From Bimastos eiseni (lineage: Eukaryota; Annelida; Clitellata; Crassiclitellata; Lumbricidae), in NCBI GenBank assembly GCA_959347315.1, contig OY365807.1, positions 30,857,128 to 30,921,127 on the forward strand: a stretch of 64,000 nucleotides of DNA, written 5' to 3'. The notes under the pieces are model-generated. The model ran no database searches, was not told the origin of the DNA, and saw only the letters and a list, made by a program, of their open reading frames with translations. The translations under genes and the position numbers were made by a program. Numbering within the stretch: the first letter of the stretch is position 1; the number at the start of each line of letters is the position of its first letter. Below are positions 1 to 11,593 of the stretch, piece after piece.

Positions 1-73
1 TCCTGAAAAATCATTTTTAACAATTGTAACTAGCACGCAAAAACCATAAAAGAAAAATCGTCGCATAACTTAC

Positions 74-222
74 AAAAGTAAGCATGTTCCATTGCTTCTC
101 TCGCAGTCAGGCGATCCTGGTGATCATATCGAAGCAGTTTATCGAGAAAGTCAATGGCCTCAGGATTTACCAAATGCTGGTTTTCGCTATGAATGAACCT
201 CTCCCACCGCTTGCGAGAATGC
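74..222 (-). CDS. CSNK2A: CK2 alpha coding exon 10 (residues 274-324), last exon in window
   Basis: Completes Arg274 and encodes [18 protein letters not shown], then the C-lobe [19 protein letters not shown] up to EHAYF, ending one base into the next codon at a GTAAGT donor. Bases 1-73 are intron; the final exon(s) lie outside the window. Confidence 0.97.
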
Positions 223-3200
223 CTGGCAAACAACTACTCATACTCAGTCAATAGAGAAATTGTCAGGTAAAACACATAATACAACTGACTACTCCCTAAG
301 GTTTACAAAACTAATACAGTTTAGTCAAAGTAGTATATAATGCCATCTGATAGTAAGATAACTTAATAATATCTTATACACAATATTAATATGAGCTACT
401 GAACCAAGACTAAGATAGCACGCACCAATCATAATTTTTCATTATTTTGATTGAGCATTTAATTTGATAAATGAGAAGAATTTTTAACCTACCTTCCCAA
501 AATTCCATTAAATCGAGGGTCCAGATCAATTTGGTACTTATTAATGTACTCAAACAACTCCTCAGTACCAAGAACTTTTGCTATTCTCACCAGCTGAAAC
601 AGTACATTAATCACAATGTGCAAAATTATTTACCTTGTATATAATCAATCAGTCAATCAAGCAAACAATTTCCTTTATTCATGTTATCAAGCTTACAGAT
701 TGCAACTTGAGAAAAGTATCATACAGTAATCACACACAAAAATTGTCCCAGCTATGGAAGTTAGTAATTTTAAAAAAATGGGTCAAAGGAATTAAATTAG
801 TAGCAAAGTAAGTCGAAATAATGAATAGGGTATAGTTTGAAGGTATGTATTTGAAGGTAATGTATTTAATAGATAAGTATTTGAATAACACATGAGATAT
901 GGGAGGAGGAAGGCATTTGGCCTCGGCCTGATCTCACACGGAGGCGGGGACAGCGCGGAGAAAAATAGATGACAAATAATTTGTGCTTAAATAGAAGTTG
1001 GATCGGTGACAATTAGAAGTTAAATAAATAACATGTCATCATCTGTTCATACTGTACTTGTAATTATACTGAGATTTGTCATTTCGAATTAAACGAAGAT
1101 ATTAAAAAAAATCTATTTTGCATTAAGCCTTTACACAGGATGGCATTTGTCCAGAGAGCTTTTGTCCTTAAAAAAAATCGGAGGCCTTTTGTTTGGCGGG
1201 CTAATGTCCAACACTCAGCATAGCATGAACTCTATCTCCAGCAACAGGAAGTGAGAATCTGACATTGTGATTACTGACATCTCATACAAGGGTTAGAATG
1301 TATCAACTAAGTCATGTATAAAAGAGCAGAAAGTGTAACATGCAAGCCAACATATTTCCTATCTTACACAGCCTGTTCAACTCTCATTTTTGGCATTTGG
1401 CATCTATTAAGATCATTCTCTATAATACTGGATGCATAATAAATAAAATGAACAGTGGTCATAATATTTAGCATTTTGATCATTGTATTTGGTAATTTGC
1501 TTTTATAATCCATTCAAAAATACTCCTTTTGAGGCCGATGTGGCCATACTGATATATCTCAGAGGTAAATTGTACTTTAAAAGATACTATATAATACAGT
1601 GATAGACTCAGTGACAGAGTCAATGAAAATGTGTTCAGAAAAACTACTTGGAAGAGGTTACTGAATGACACTAAGTAAGGTCATGTAATACAGTAATATG
1701 ATGAATACATTACCTACTACATTACATAGCACTTCATTACACACACTACACATATATAACTACATTACATACATGCCTAAGTACATAATTCTCTTTGGGA
1801 ACAACAGTACCTGATCATAGTTGTCATGGCCATGGAAAAATGGTTCTTTTCGAAAGATCATACTCGCAAACATACAACCAAGGCTCCACATGTCAAGTGA
1901 ATAGTCGTACATCTACAAAAGATCACAGCTCAGTATAATGCACAAATTCATGAGAATGAATAGGCAGAGATAGGTAGATCGCTAAGCCTTTGCATCATTT
2001 GCATTTAAAGCATACAGCAAATCAAAATCACACAACAGAAGCATAATGGCCATATGAAACCGTCAGGGTTGCAATGGCAGATAAGTTACGAGCTGTGTAT
2101 AAGTCAACAAAACTCATACAGTATAGCTTCTTTTATCTAATAAAGCAATATAAAAAAAAGTCTCTTTGTGTCAAAATAAAGGCTAGTGAATGGAATGCTC
2201 TTACGCAATTTCTAGGACATGACGATTTTCAGTATACAATTTGCTTTATATTCCAATATTTGGACACATAGTTTCGAATTGTACAATATGTCAACATTCG
2301 ATATATCAACAATCACCATTTACATATGCATTGCCTGAATGCTGTGGCAATTTGAATATGCAAATCAGGCACATTAGTAATGAAAGATCATTCACTCGGC
2401 CTCACTTGGAGCGCTCGGAAAATAGAACACTCACGATCAGGTAGACCTACACGAAAACAATTTCATGGGTGAAGCAGTACACTCGCCGAGTTCAAAAATG
2501 GCACACATCAGCACCCCCAGGGTCAACCCATGTATGTAATATTTTATTATTCCCATATGAAACTAGAAGCTCGATTTACATTGTGAATAGGAAGTATGTT
2601 GCACAGTAGCGTCTAATTTTGAAGGCATTAGCAAGAAGACTTCTTGATTATGTGTCATTTAAAAAAGCTACAAAGTTGTGCTGTTGTTTGTATCACCTGG
2701 TAATCTAGTAGAAGCTCTGGTCCCTTGAAGTACCTGGATGCAACTCGCACATTGTATTCCTGACATGGATGGTAGAACTCGGCTAATCCCCAGTCAATTA
2801 GCCTAAGCTAAAACACAGTGAAAATGAACACAAACGATAAAACAACAACAAAAAGCATACAGTTACAGAGTGCAACACAATAATAATCGCATGAATACAC
2901 CGCAAAAACAAGCAAAGTCTAAATATTGAAAGTTTTCATAATATATTATGATATATATTGATATTTTAGGTATCATTAGCAAATTATTTAAAACTATTTA
3001 GCAAGTTTCAAACATCCTGAAAATACACATTAAAACAATGAATATCATCAAATGTGAAATATCACAACTATAAAATTTTATTGGACTCTTTCCATCGAAA
3101 TATGAAATTGACTAAAATATGACTTTTATCATATTTTGCTGTTTTCATAGCAATGTGACGGACAGACACGTGACATATTATTGATTCCTTGGGTCACACG

Positions 3201-6200
3201 TGAACTATTATAAGATAAATAAATGGTCTTCGCTAGAACCACTTCTACACCTTGAGAAGCTAGTACCTGAAACTATTCTCAGATTAAGATTAGTAGGCCT
3301 ATACAATAAAACAGTACATAGTAGTAAATAGACAATAAAATAGTAAATATAAGTCAAGGTAATGAAAACAATGCAATGAATAATGACAATAAAAATCATA
3401 GCAATTAAGCTTAACAACAGAAAAAAGTCAATGCATAAACAGCGAATCTTTGATAAAGACCTAATTTACCTTACGAGTCTGATGGTCAATCATGATATTA
3501 TGAGGTTTGACATCCCTGTGTATTATTCCCATGCTGTGGCAAAAATCTAAAGCCTTTACAAATCAACACAAAACAAAAATTAGAAATCACGCATCAATAG
3601 ATTCAACTTCAGTAATTAAATGCGTATAATTATAATCAATTGGTTTGGAAATATGTGTGTACTCAATTTTAAGCATCTGTGATAGCGCAGTAATTCCTCC
3701 ATTTTTAGCATTTTAAAATAAGGTCCTCAAAATTTTTTTATAAAACTACCAGCTTGCAAATTTCATAACCCACTTTAACAATTATTGGTCAAAAAGCCAA
3801 TGATTTGGTAGAAAATTTCTATGTGTTTTCAGTTCATTCTCTTTACAGTTTTCAGCTACATTCACTCATTAGAAGCTTGAAGTTAGCACACACTTGAAAG
3901 CAGTAATGCTTGGTTAAAAGATACGTACTGCTTACAACATGACTTTATCTTAACCCTGTCTCAATTCACTGTTGCATTAACAGGATGTATGTAGGACAGA
4001 CATGGATTGTTAACAACTGGAAATCCTTCTAACCTCTAATCAACTGTTAAAAGCAGCAAATAGTTAATCATAGCAAAAGAATATGTCACTGTTTAAGAAC
4101 TGGATGAAATAAACTTCTAACCTTGAGGGTCTCAAATGTGTAATAGCGAATGTCATAGTCAGCAAATGTCTGAAAAATCTGAAGTACACAAGCATCAGAC
4201 TCTGAACAACAGCATCATGACTTTAGTCATTAACAGTAAGTGTCACCAAGAAGCTTCATTCAGTGACCTTATATAAAAGACAAAACTGAACTTAAAAATT
4301 ACCTCAAATTATATATATAAAATACATCTAGACAATTTCATGGTACTCCACCTTTTCCAAGCAAATTACAGAATAGTGCTTAGAACAGAATTAACAGTTC
4401 CCAGAAAGTCAGTTAAGAAGAATAACTGAGAAGCTGAATTAAATAATATGAAATTTTCAGAGAAAATTGTAATAACAATCCAAAAATTCAACTTTTAATG
4501 ACAGTAAAGAGGTTTTCAAAAACTAATCGTTTGAAGGCTATTGAAATAATACCAGAACACTTCTATTAAAAGGTCATTCCAAACTTGTTCCTTGACAAAC
4601 TATTCTAGCACTATTCTAATAACTTAACACCTATAATAGCTAAATAAAAATGCGTTCTCTAAAACTATACTGACACCAATTTTAAAATATTGCCACAACT
4701 GTTGAGCAATAGTTGAAATGTCTTTTGTCAATAAAGCACTGTCCAATAACACAAAAGACTTCTCCGTTGACAAATATAAGGTTCTCCACAAGCTTTTCTA
4801 ACATCAATTAGAATAATCATATTGTGGTTTGTCAGTTTGAAATTAAACAGAAATTATTATTATATTCAATACAAGTTAGCTAAACTCCAACACTTTCCAA
4901 TTTACACTTATAAAAATGGACAAATTTTAAATTTTTTCCACAGAATGATGAGAAATCGGTCTCAGGTTAAAACAAACATGGTGATCATTGTAAATCATTG
5001 AAGATTACAAACCTATAGGATAGGATGCGGCCAACTAACAATCATTATTTAAATTGTGTACATGTAAAATTGTTTATGGTATTTAACAAAACAAATGCCC
5101 TGTTGCAGCACACTAAGCTGAGGAAACCTGGCAGAGATTTCACATATTAATGGGAACCTAAAACCTCTTACATTAATTGTGCAAGATTACCAATAGAAAA
5201 GTGCATGAAAAATAAAATATCTTTCAGCAAAATGACATATTCTTTGTAATGAATCAACTAATTTCCTTTCTGTTATTTTGCACAAGTAATCAGCAATTCT
5301 AATTCATGCAAGTGATATATTTTCAAGTGTTCTTTACTTAACATGCACTTCCACAATAACATAAACTACAACAGCTTTACTGCTGACAAACAATTGTTCT
5401 GATTCCTTACATGTAATGACACACAGAAGTACTTTTTAAATGCAATTTAAACAATGATATTCCTTGCAAGACTTGCAAACTATGACAACTTGACTCCTTG
5501 GGCTGTTATAAATGAAAATGTCACTTAAAAATATAAAAAATCAATGTGATAATAACACAACACGGCATAGTTTTTAAGTGAAATCCAATCAACATCAATG
5601 TATAACAATAATTGTGTTAAAGTTAATTTGGATACAAAGGGAGGACCAAATCGGACGAAAGTCTTGCAAAACAGAGCCATCCTAATTATTTTTAAAAAAT
5701 TATAAAAATAAAGAAAATCTCGATTAACACATGGAAGACAGAAGTACAGAAAGACGGCTAATTTTCCACATATTAAGGAATGATGCAATTAGTGGCATGA
5801 CACATGCCACACTCAAACTACCTCAAGTTAGTGGTGCTACAAATCCAAAATCAGTGACATCATCAATACCATCATCACAAATGCTGCATTAAGCAACCAA
5901 AGATGACTTCAGTGTGCAAAAGGTAAAGGAGCAGGTGACAGTCACAGGCAATGAGAGTAACACAGTAAAGAATCCATCACATTTTACCAACAAAAAACCC
6001 AAAAGTTCAACAGCTAATCCTCAAACAACCGACTTTAATAAGAAAGTGCATGAAACACAATTCTAAACATCAATCCTTAAAGTAGGTATGTTTTGCCTTG
6101 CTCAACTAGCTGGCATTCTGATTTGAAAACAGTGGTCATCACAGTCAACAACTATTGCAATAAATAGGTAACTATGCTATGGCAAGCAGAAATGCAACAT

Positions 6201-9200
6201 ATGGATTACATGTAAAAGCAGCACCAGCAGCTACACAACTGCAAGCCATTATCAGAATGTCAAAATGCGCAGTTTAGTTCTTACCTCTTCATCATCTCCG
6301 GTTTCTCCAACCTTACAAGAAAGCCAGCACCAAATGCAATCTATGCTATACCCATCAGGGATAACCCAATGCATCTACAATCTACGGGACACTAATAGAA
6401 CTAAGGTCATGCCCGGCGATGCACTTCCACAGACCCATCACAAAGGCTAAGAAGTGTCAATAATGAAAATAGCACCTTATAAGCAGGTTATAATTAAGTG
6501 CACTGACTTATAAAGATTTATGCCACATGCACAGGTCAGAAAAATTAAGCAATGCAATGTAAAGGATCCCGACCAGTAATATACTTTTACAGTAACTTGA
6601 CTTTTTGGACTTTACATTGCAGAAATATATGGACAATTCCTTCAAAATCTGGCAATTAGGAGATTACTCCTCCTTCAGGGTATCAAACATGTCACAAACT
6701 AAATGCTATTAATGACCATACATGTATTAGGAGTCTACCTTAAAATCTGCGTTGTTCACATGCTCAAAGACTATTGCAGGAGTCCGAAGCTGAAATTTAA
6801 AATAAAAACATAGTTAGTAAACATTAAACTCTACAATACTCTCACAATGGCTGTAAATTGCAATAGAAATCAAATGCGACAAGATTTAGTGTTCTGAAAC
6901 TGTATTTCATTGACAACTATTTGAACAAGGCCTAGCTGTCCCTAGGAAGTAGAATCTGNNNNNNNNNNNNNNNNNNNNNNNNNNNNNNNNNNNNNNNNNN
7001 NNNNNNNNNNNNNNNNNNNNNNNNNNNNNNNNNNNNNNNNNNNNNNNNNNNNNNNNNNNNNNNNNNNNNNNNNNNNNNNNNNNNNNNNNNNNNNNNNNNN
7101 NNNNNNNNNNNNNNNNNNNNNNNNNNNNNNNNNNNNNNNNNNNNNNNNNNNNNNNNNNTAACGCTAATACCGCGTTTATAACACGTGGGCAATGGCATGC
7201 ATGCACATAAGATGAAAAGTAAATGTAAGTCTACCAGTCTCTCTACCTAGCTCATTTTACAATAAATTTATTGGGTAACATCATCCACCACATCATCTGC
7301 CACTGCTACCCACACCACATTTTTCTGACAGTGACTTATACCCAGATTAATACATTTGTACACTTTCCTAGGTAAAAAATTAGAGGCACCAAATACTCAA
7401 AGGTGAGTTGAACTCAACTATAAATCTGTAATATCAGTTAATTATTTTATATGAAAGTTGCTTTGAAGCACATAAGACAGGATTTTTGAGGAAAGTTCTG
7501 GATATGTTAGTCACTGTCTTCAAAGACTAACGGATGAAAGAAAACAAATAGACGGAAAAAAATTGACCATCTTGGTATAAGACACACATAGAATGAAAGC
7601 TACAATGTGATTTGACAGATGTAAGTTCAAACTAGCAAACACTAGAATTCAATATATCATAATAAATGCATCACTTCTTACCACAGGGTCCCGGACCACA
7701 GCCAGTAAAGATATGATATTTGTACCCCCACGAAGATTTTCCAAGATTTTTATCTCTCTCTGAATTTTTTTCTTTTTGACTGGCTGCAAACAACAACATT
7801 AGCCTAGCATACGCATCTCAGCATACACACACACATAATTAATTAAATATTATATATATACAATTATATATATATACTAATTTTAACCATACACTAACAA
7901 GCAAAGTTTATTATAAGTCCATAAAGCTAGGCTAGACATATCTGACACTATCCTAAAGAAAACAAACCATTGATCAATTTGCATAGTTACTATATATACA
8001 GGCAAAAGTCCATAAATGTTAGACAATCGCATCAAGTTAAAAACTGGGGTTTCACCTAGCACGAGGGTCAAGTATTGATTGCAAGAAACTTCGACACAAG
8101 TATCTGTGGACACTGACACACCCACACAGAAGTTATTTCAGCACAAAATGAATGAGAGCTTCAACGATATGCCAACAATTATAGAGGTGCTTTGCACTAA
8201 TGGGCTGCATCAAGGTACCTTGTGTGAACAAATGCTGAGAAAGGTACGAATCATAGAATTTTCCTCTCCAAAGCCGACAATTTATGAGGTTGACTTAAAT
8301 ATGAGGAAGTTGGCTGCATGTATAATATTCTTGGCAGCTGTGGGACACTAAATTAATCTCAGCAATTTCATAATTCTGCTGTGCCATGACTGTTCACATT
8401 AATCATCGTCCAATATAGACAAAAGTAATGTTTATATTCTAAAACTTCCTTTGAATTTCAGAATTCCTTAAGCTTCAGTTAACACAACCAGCCAGCCTTC
8501 TGAAGAGAACAATGTCCTCTGGAAGACTCCAGAAACCTTTCCAAAGTAAAAACCATTACAGCCTATCACCGACAGAATTGAAGACTAAATATGTTATAAC
8601 ATTCTGAAAAAAAGAACAACTTGCCTTCAGAATCTTAACTACACATTTCTCACTGCTCCGCACATTGACTGCTTCAAAAACTTCACTGTATTTTCCACGT
8701 CCAAGTTTCTTAACAAGTTGATAATCATCCTGCTTTCTGAAATGAGAATAAAACATGAATGCAAACCTTCATTTATAGTCAAGGATAAAATTGTACGTAA
8801 GAAAACTCAGAAGGAAATGGAAGGTTTGAAAATACAGTCATTTAAGCCAATATATCATTGCTTCCATACAGAAGTCAAGAGTTATGAAAATTACAATTAA
8901 AAAAACCAGAATTCTAGTCTTTCACCAGGCATACAATGAAAGAGTATCAACAATATCCAACCTGATCTCTGGACCTGTGACATATTCTGATTTTTAAAAA
9001 TAAACTGTGGACAAATACAGTCTTAGCATTCAATGCTAAGTACTGCAATAGTCAGCATTGTTGTGTCATCAGTATGCTCTTCACCAGTTGTGAAGATAAC
9101 CATTATAAATACATCTTCTCAACAGACTTGTTCTTTGGAATATATAAGATAAGAGAGATTTGTACCTAGATGCCAATGCAGCTACCATTTATCCACTCCC

Positions 9201-9900
9201 TTCCTAGAATTCCCTCTCAGGCATTCCTCTCTCATCTTGAGACTGTTTTATTTGGCCGCGCTGGGGTTGGGAGCGCCTCTGAGTAGTCACCTTGAAGAGG
9301 TGCTATACACAAATTCTCGTAATGAATGAATGTATGAATATCTATTCATTTAGATATCTACTAATTTAGAGCTCAAAGCACTATTATCAAGTATATTCTG
9401 AAGTGCACATGGAAGCAACACAACTCGGAACATGAAGAACGATCAATTTAATGGAAGAGCCAGATTTGACGCTAGAGTGAATGATGGTTTTGGTAAGAGA
9501 GTTATGAACATGAGGAGGCTGAGATTTCCCGATAGAGAGATTAGCAACTGCATATGAATGAAAAGACAGGAACAAAGAACAAAATACTTTACAGAAACAG
9601 CTGATCAAAGAAACGATAATGCCAAACAACCAGAGTATGACTACTAGGCTGTATAGATATAATATGTCATCACATACTGACAGCAAAGTCACAACACGTA
9701 TGTACACACAAATACCTTCTAATGCTAATAACTGAATTTAAGTGAGGCATTTGAGTCTGATACGATGCCCAAAGACACTTGAAATATATATGCCCCTACC
9801 CCCACTGAATGGCAAACGAATCATAATCCCAGTAGTCCTTTGGCTTGTGCGTGTTGACGTCAGCATACACGCGCGCACGACTCGGCAATGGCATCTTCAT
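74..9900 (-). CDS. CSNK2A: Casein kinase 2 alpha catalytic subunit, 10 coding exons, 3' end off the window
   Basis: Constitutive Ser/Thr kinase of the CK2 holoenzyme (two catalytic, two regulatory beta subunits), acting in nucleus and cytoplasm on acidic sites. Exons, in gene order: 9900-9800, 8736-8625, 7783-7682, 6789-6739, 4178-4122, 3553-3470, 2807-2697, 1912-1811, 593-493, 222-74. They join in frame to 323 codons plus one base. Visible family marks: glycine loop GRGKYS (46-51), catalytic Lys68, basic stretch K74-K77, HRD with Asp155, the CK2-specific DWG with Asp174, and [10 protein letters not shown]. Numbering equals human CK2 alpha up to exon 4, then is one less because exon 5 lacks a residue. 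The start was chosen at 9900 because it gives the same N-terminal length as vertebrates; an in-frame ATG two codons later is possible. The remaining C-terminus (about 60 residues in the family) lies left of base 1. Alpha and alpha-prime paralogues cannot be separated here. Confidence 0.97.
493..593 (-). CDS. CSNK2A: CK2 alpha coding exon 9 (residues 241-274)
   Basis: Encodes [20 protein letters not shown], then [13 protein letters not shown] and two bases of Arg274. TTTCAG acceptor and GTAGGT donor. Confidence 0.96.
900..1260. repeat. Decayed dispersed repeat material in CK2 alpha intron 8
   Basis: A locally GC-richer patch starts at about 905 (GGAGGAAGGCATTTGGCC). A second patch near 1139 reads GGATGGCATTTGTCCAGAGA. 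Both look like old transposon or SINE debris set in an otherwise AT-rich intron. No ends or target duplications were found. Confidence 0.35.
1811..1912 (-). CDS. CSNK2A: CK2 alpha coding exon 8 (residues 207-240)
   Basis: Encodes [20 protein letters not shown], then [14 protein letters not shown]: helix F and the CK2 insert. Only a Met-Phe for Met-Leu type change is seen against vertebrates. TTGTAG acceptor and GTACTG donor. Confidence 0.97.
2697..2807 (-). CDS. CSNK2A: CK2 alpha coding exon 7 (residues 170-206, DWG and activation segment)
   Basis: Encodes [20 protein letters not shown], then [20 protein letters not shown] in place of DFG is diagnostic of CK2. A Cys replaces the usual Gly in YHPGQEY. 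TTTTAG acceptor and GTGATA donor. Confidence 0.97.
3470..3553 (-). CDS. CSNK2A: CK2 alpha coding exon 6 (residues 142-169, catalytic loop)
   Basis: Encodes [19 protein letters not shown] and on to DHQTRK. It contains the HRDVKPHN catalytic loop with Asp155 and the magnesium-binding Asn. Phase 0; AAAG acceptor and GTAAAT donor. Confidence 0.97.
4122..4178 (-). CDS. CSNK2A: CK2 alpha coding exon 5 (residues 123-141, helix D), one residue short
   Basis: A 57-base exon encoding [19 protein letters not shown]. The homologous human segment has 20 residues, so one is missing at the exon start. No alternative AG acceptor close upstream would restore it. CTTCAG acceptor and GTTAGA donor. Confidence 0.88.
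4179..6738 (-). other. CK2 alpha intron 4 (2560 bp), no feature seen
   Basis: The longest intron of this gene in the window. It is AT-rich, without a coding-like reading frame, recognisable transposon end or strong simple repeat. Confidence 0.6.
6739..6789 (-). CDS. CSNK2A: CK2 alpha coding exon 4 (residues 106-122, hinge)
   Basis: A 51-base exon encoding [17 protein letters not shown], the kinase hinge. Human has SRTPALVFEHVNNTDFK at this place. TTTCAG acceptor and GTAGAC donor; phase 0. Confidence 0.95.
6959..7158. other. Assembly gap, 200 N, inside CK2 alpha intron 3
   Basis: Exactly 200 N bases, a typical placeholder length for a scaffold gap, so the real distance is unknown. It lies in the intron between coding exons 3 and 4 and interrupts no coding base. 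Confidence 0.99.
7682..7783 (-). CDS. CSNK2A: CK2 alpha coding exon 3 (residues 72-105, basic cluster and helix C)
   Basis: Encodes [20 protein letters not shown] and the strand beyond it, ending at DPV. The lysine cluster is the substrate-recognition and nuclear-localisation patch of CK2. Phase 0 at both ends; TTGCAG acceptor and GTAAG donor. Confidence 0.96.
8625..8736 (-). CDS. CSNK2A: CK2 alpha coding exon 2 (residues 35-71, glycine loop and catalytic lysine)
   Basis: Encodes [20 protein letters not shown] and on to VVKILK with the ATP-binding Lys68. The acceptor is TTTCAG. The donor reads AAG then GCAAGT on the minus strand, so the following intron is of the GC-AG class. Exon 3 begins exactly with the next expected residue (Pro72), which fixes the junction. 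Confidence 0.95.
9180..9345 (+). repeat. CR1-like LINE 3' tail, antisense in CK2 alpha intron 1
   Basis: Carries GAGCGCCTCTGAGTAG, then CCTTGAAGAGGTGCTATAC and a short AATG-rich tail. The same tail signature occurs at 17290-17340, 42630-42712 and, reversed, at 56060-56160, so it is a dispersed family end. No coding sequence remains. Confidence 0.6.
9800..9900 (-). CDS. CSNK2A: CK2 alpha coding exon 1 (residues 1-34, start codon)
   Basis: Encodes the N-terminal segment that packs on the activation loop: [13 protein letters not shown], then DYWDYDS. It ends after two bases of the Gly34 codon at a GTAGGG donor. The stretch upstream of the ATG is presumably 5' untranslated; its splice structure and promoter are not resolved. 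Confidence 0.95.
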
Positions 9901-10124
9901 GGAAGGCAGTCTGTACTTGAATATCACGCCTACAGTCTGCCTTTGTTCAGGAATCTTTCCTTCACAGCTACTGAGAAAACTGTTGTCACAATGCCAGAAT
10001 CAACTACTTGCAGACACCAAGATGACTACAATACACATGAATCATCTAAATCATCTAAAAATAACAGAGTTGTCATCATTATCATCAGATCCATACATTT
10101 CTTTCTTTTGTATGTCTAGAAGCA

Positions 10125-10200
10125 ACACTAACCCTAACCCTGGCCCTAGATGACCTGCAACAAGGCCTAACCTGACCCTAAACGACCCTCACGATGCATA
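10125..10200 (+). repeat. Degenerate CCCTAA-like (telomere-like) repeats
   Basis: Contains ACTAACCCTAACCCTGGCCC followed by looser CCTAACCTGACCCTAAACG units. Only two units are exact, so this is either a short interstitial telomere-like tract or a chance C/A-rich patch. Confidence 0.4.
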
Positions 10201-10244
10201 TATTACAAATTTAAGGTGTTTTAACAGTGCACATGTGACAATGG

Positions 10245-11593
10245 CAGTGTTGGGTAAACTCATGCAAAAAAATGAGTTAAATCAAAACTCAACTCATGCA
10301 CCTCAAAATGAGTTAAAACTCAAACTCAACTCATTCTCTGTGAAATGAGTTAACTCAAACTCAGTTGTTAAATGAGTTAGATCATCAACTCACACGTGTC
10401 TCATACTAGCATGCTCTAATCGAACGTTGTTCAAATGCACAGTTACCACGAAATGGTATCATCATTTATTATTACTAATTTATTAGCATTATTGTTATTA
10501 TTATTATTATTGGATAAATCAGGTTATTATTACGGAGTCAAAGTAAACACCACAGTCTACATGTTTAACATCTCAAGCACAACTGTCATTAGCCTGCTTC
10601 GACATAAAATGTGCTGAGTGTCGCATAGTGAGTTGATTTTAAAATTGACAGTTATAACTCAAACCAACAGAAATTATGAATTAAATCAAACTCATAACTC
10701 ACAATCTTTGAGGTGAGTTAACTCAAACTCATAAATCACAGCAAGTGAGTTATTTCGTGAGTTTAAACTCATCTGAGTTAACTCCAGAGTTGCATGGTCT
10801 CGAGACAGTGTCTCGGTCTCGGAAGCCTGCTGCCTCGTTCACGAGGTAGAGTCTCAAATTTTTAGAAACTGTCTTGAAGTGAAAGTCTTGTTCTGTCTTG
10901 AAACAAGCGGTCTCGATAAGTGTCTTAAAATCTTGCGCAACCGAGAAACGGTAATTCTGGTTAACACGCGAGTCACATGATACCGAGATCAATTCGATTA
11001 TCTTAAAGTGGAAAAATGTTTGAGAGAGAACCTGAAATTGTGAAGTTTCCTTTTACACAATTTGAAGTTAGGCTATTGACAAACAATAGCTATGCCGTGC
11101 AGATGGTCATTGATGCAAAGCCACCATAACCAAAACGATCGGAACAACGTTAAGTTTCTCAGGGCGAGAAAATGCACAACTTTTTAAATTCGTTTGGTAT
11201 TTGGTATCAAATTTGCTTGTTTAAAATCGTCTAGATTTCAGACGTGTCTAAGAAGGCTTTCTTTATACTATTCAGAAGATAGGCCGACAAAGAGATATCG
11301 AAAAAGATAAAACGCAGCAATATCAAAACTGTTCTTGTGAATTGGTATTATATATACGTTATAAGTTTCAAATTGAAATAACAATTAAATTAACTTTATT
11401 CCCAAAAACGGATACATTATTATTTTACAGCATTTTATATAGGATCACTTGTCTTTTACTGTCTCGTACTATCTTGAACCTAGTGTCTCGATACCTCATT
11501 GTCTCAGTCTCGGCACCTCATAGTCTCGGTCTCGTCTCGGTCTTGAAGTTTCCAGTCTTGCACACAACACTGGTTAACTCACACCCAACACTG
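10245..11593. mobile_element. hAT-like non-autonomous element (GAGTTAACTC family), split by a younger insertion
   Basis: Terminal inverted repeats: left CAGTGTTGGGTAAACTC; right end reads CAGTGTTGGGTGTGAG on the other strand (11 bp identical). Flanking 8-mers GACAATGG (10237-10244) and GCTAATGG (11594-11601) agree at 6 of 8, as expected for an old target duplication. Both subterminal zones (10250-10400, 10640-10784) are full of GAGTTAACTC and AACTCAAACTC motifs. Removing the inner element (10785-11580) leaves about 553 bp. No transposase frame. Confidence 0.8.
10785..11572. mobile_element. hAT-like non-autonomous element, TCTCG family, copy A
   Basis: 788 bp, begins CAGAGTTGCATGG and ends CACACAACACTG. 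It is flanked by a perfect 8-bp target duplication GTTAACTC (10777-10784 and 11573-11580). The duplicated bases are the motif of the older element it landed in, which proves the insertion order. Both ends carry dense GTCTCGG repeats. No transposase coding capacity. Confidence 0.9.

Noticed and set aside
7159..7200. Pieces resembling bacterial 16S rRNA (CTAATACCGCG, ACACGTGGGCAA) beside the assembly gap
   Set aside because: The two short matches are in the wrong order and spacing for a 16S gene, and the flanks are unrelated; chance is more likely than contamination.
6907..7206. Reading frames running through the N gap
   Set aside because: Their apparent length comes from unknown bases and cannot be interpreted.
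9742..10153. Plus-strand frames of 102 and 125 codons across 9742-10153
   Set aside because: They overlap CK2 alpha exon 1 on the opposite strand and have no protein-like features of their own.
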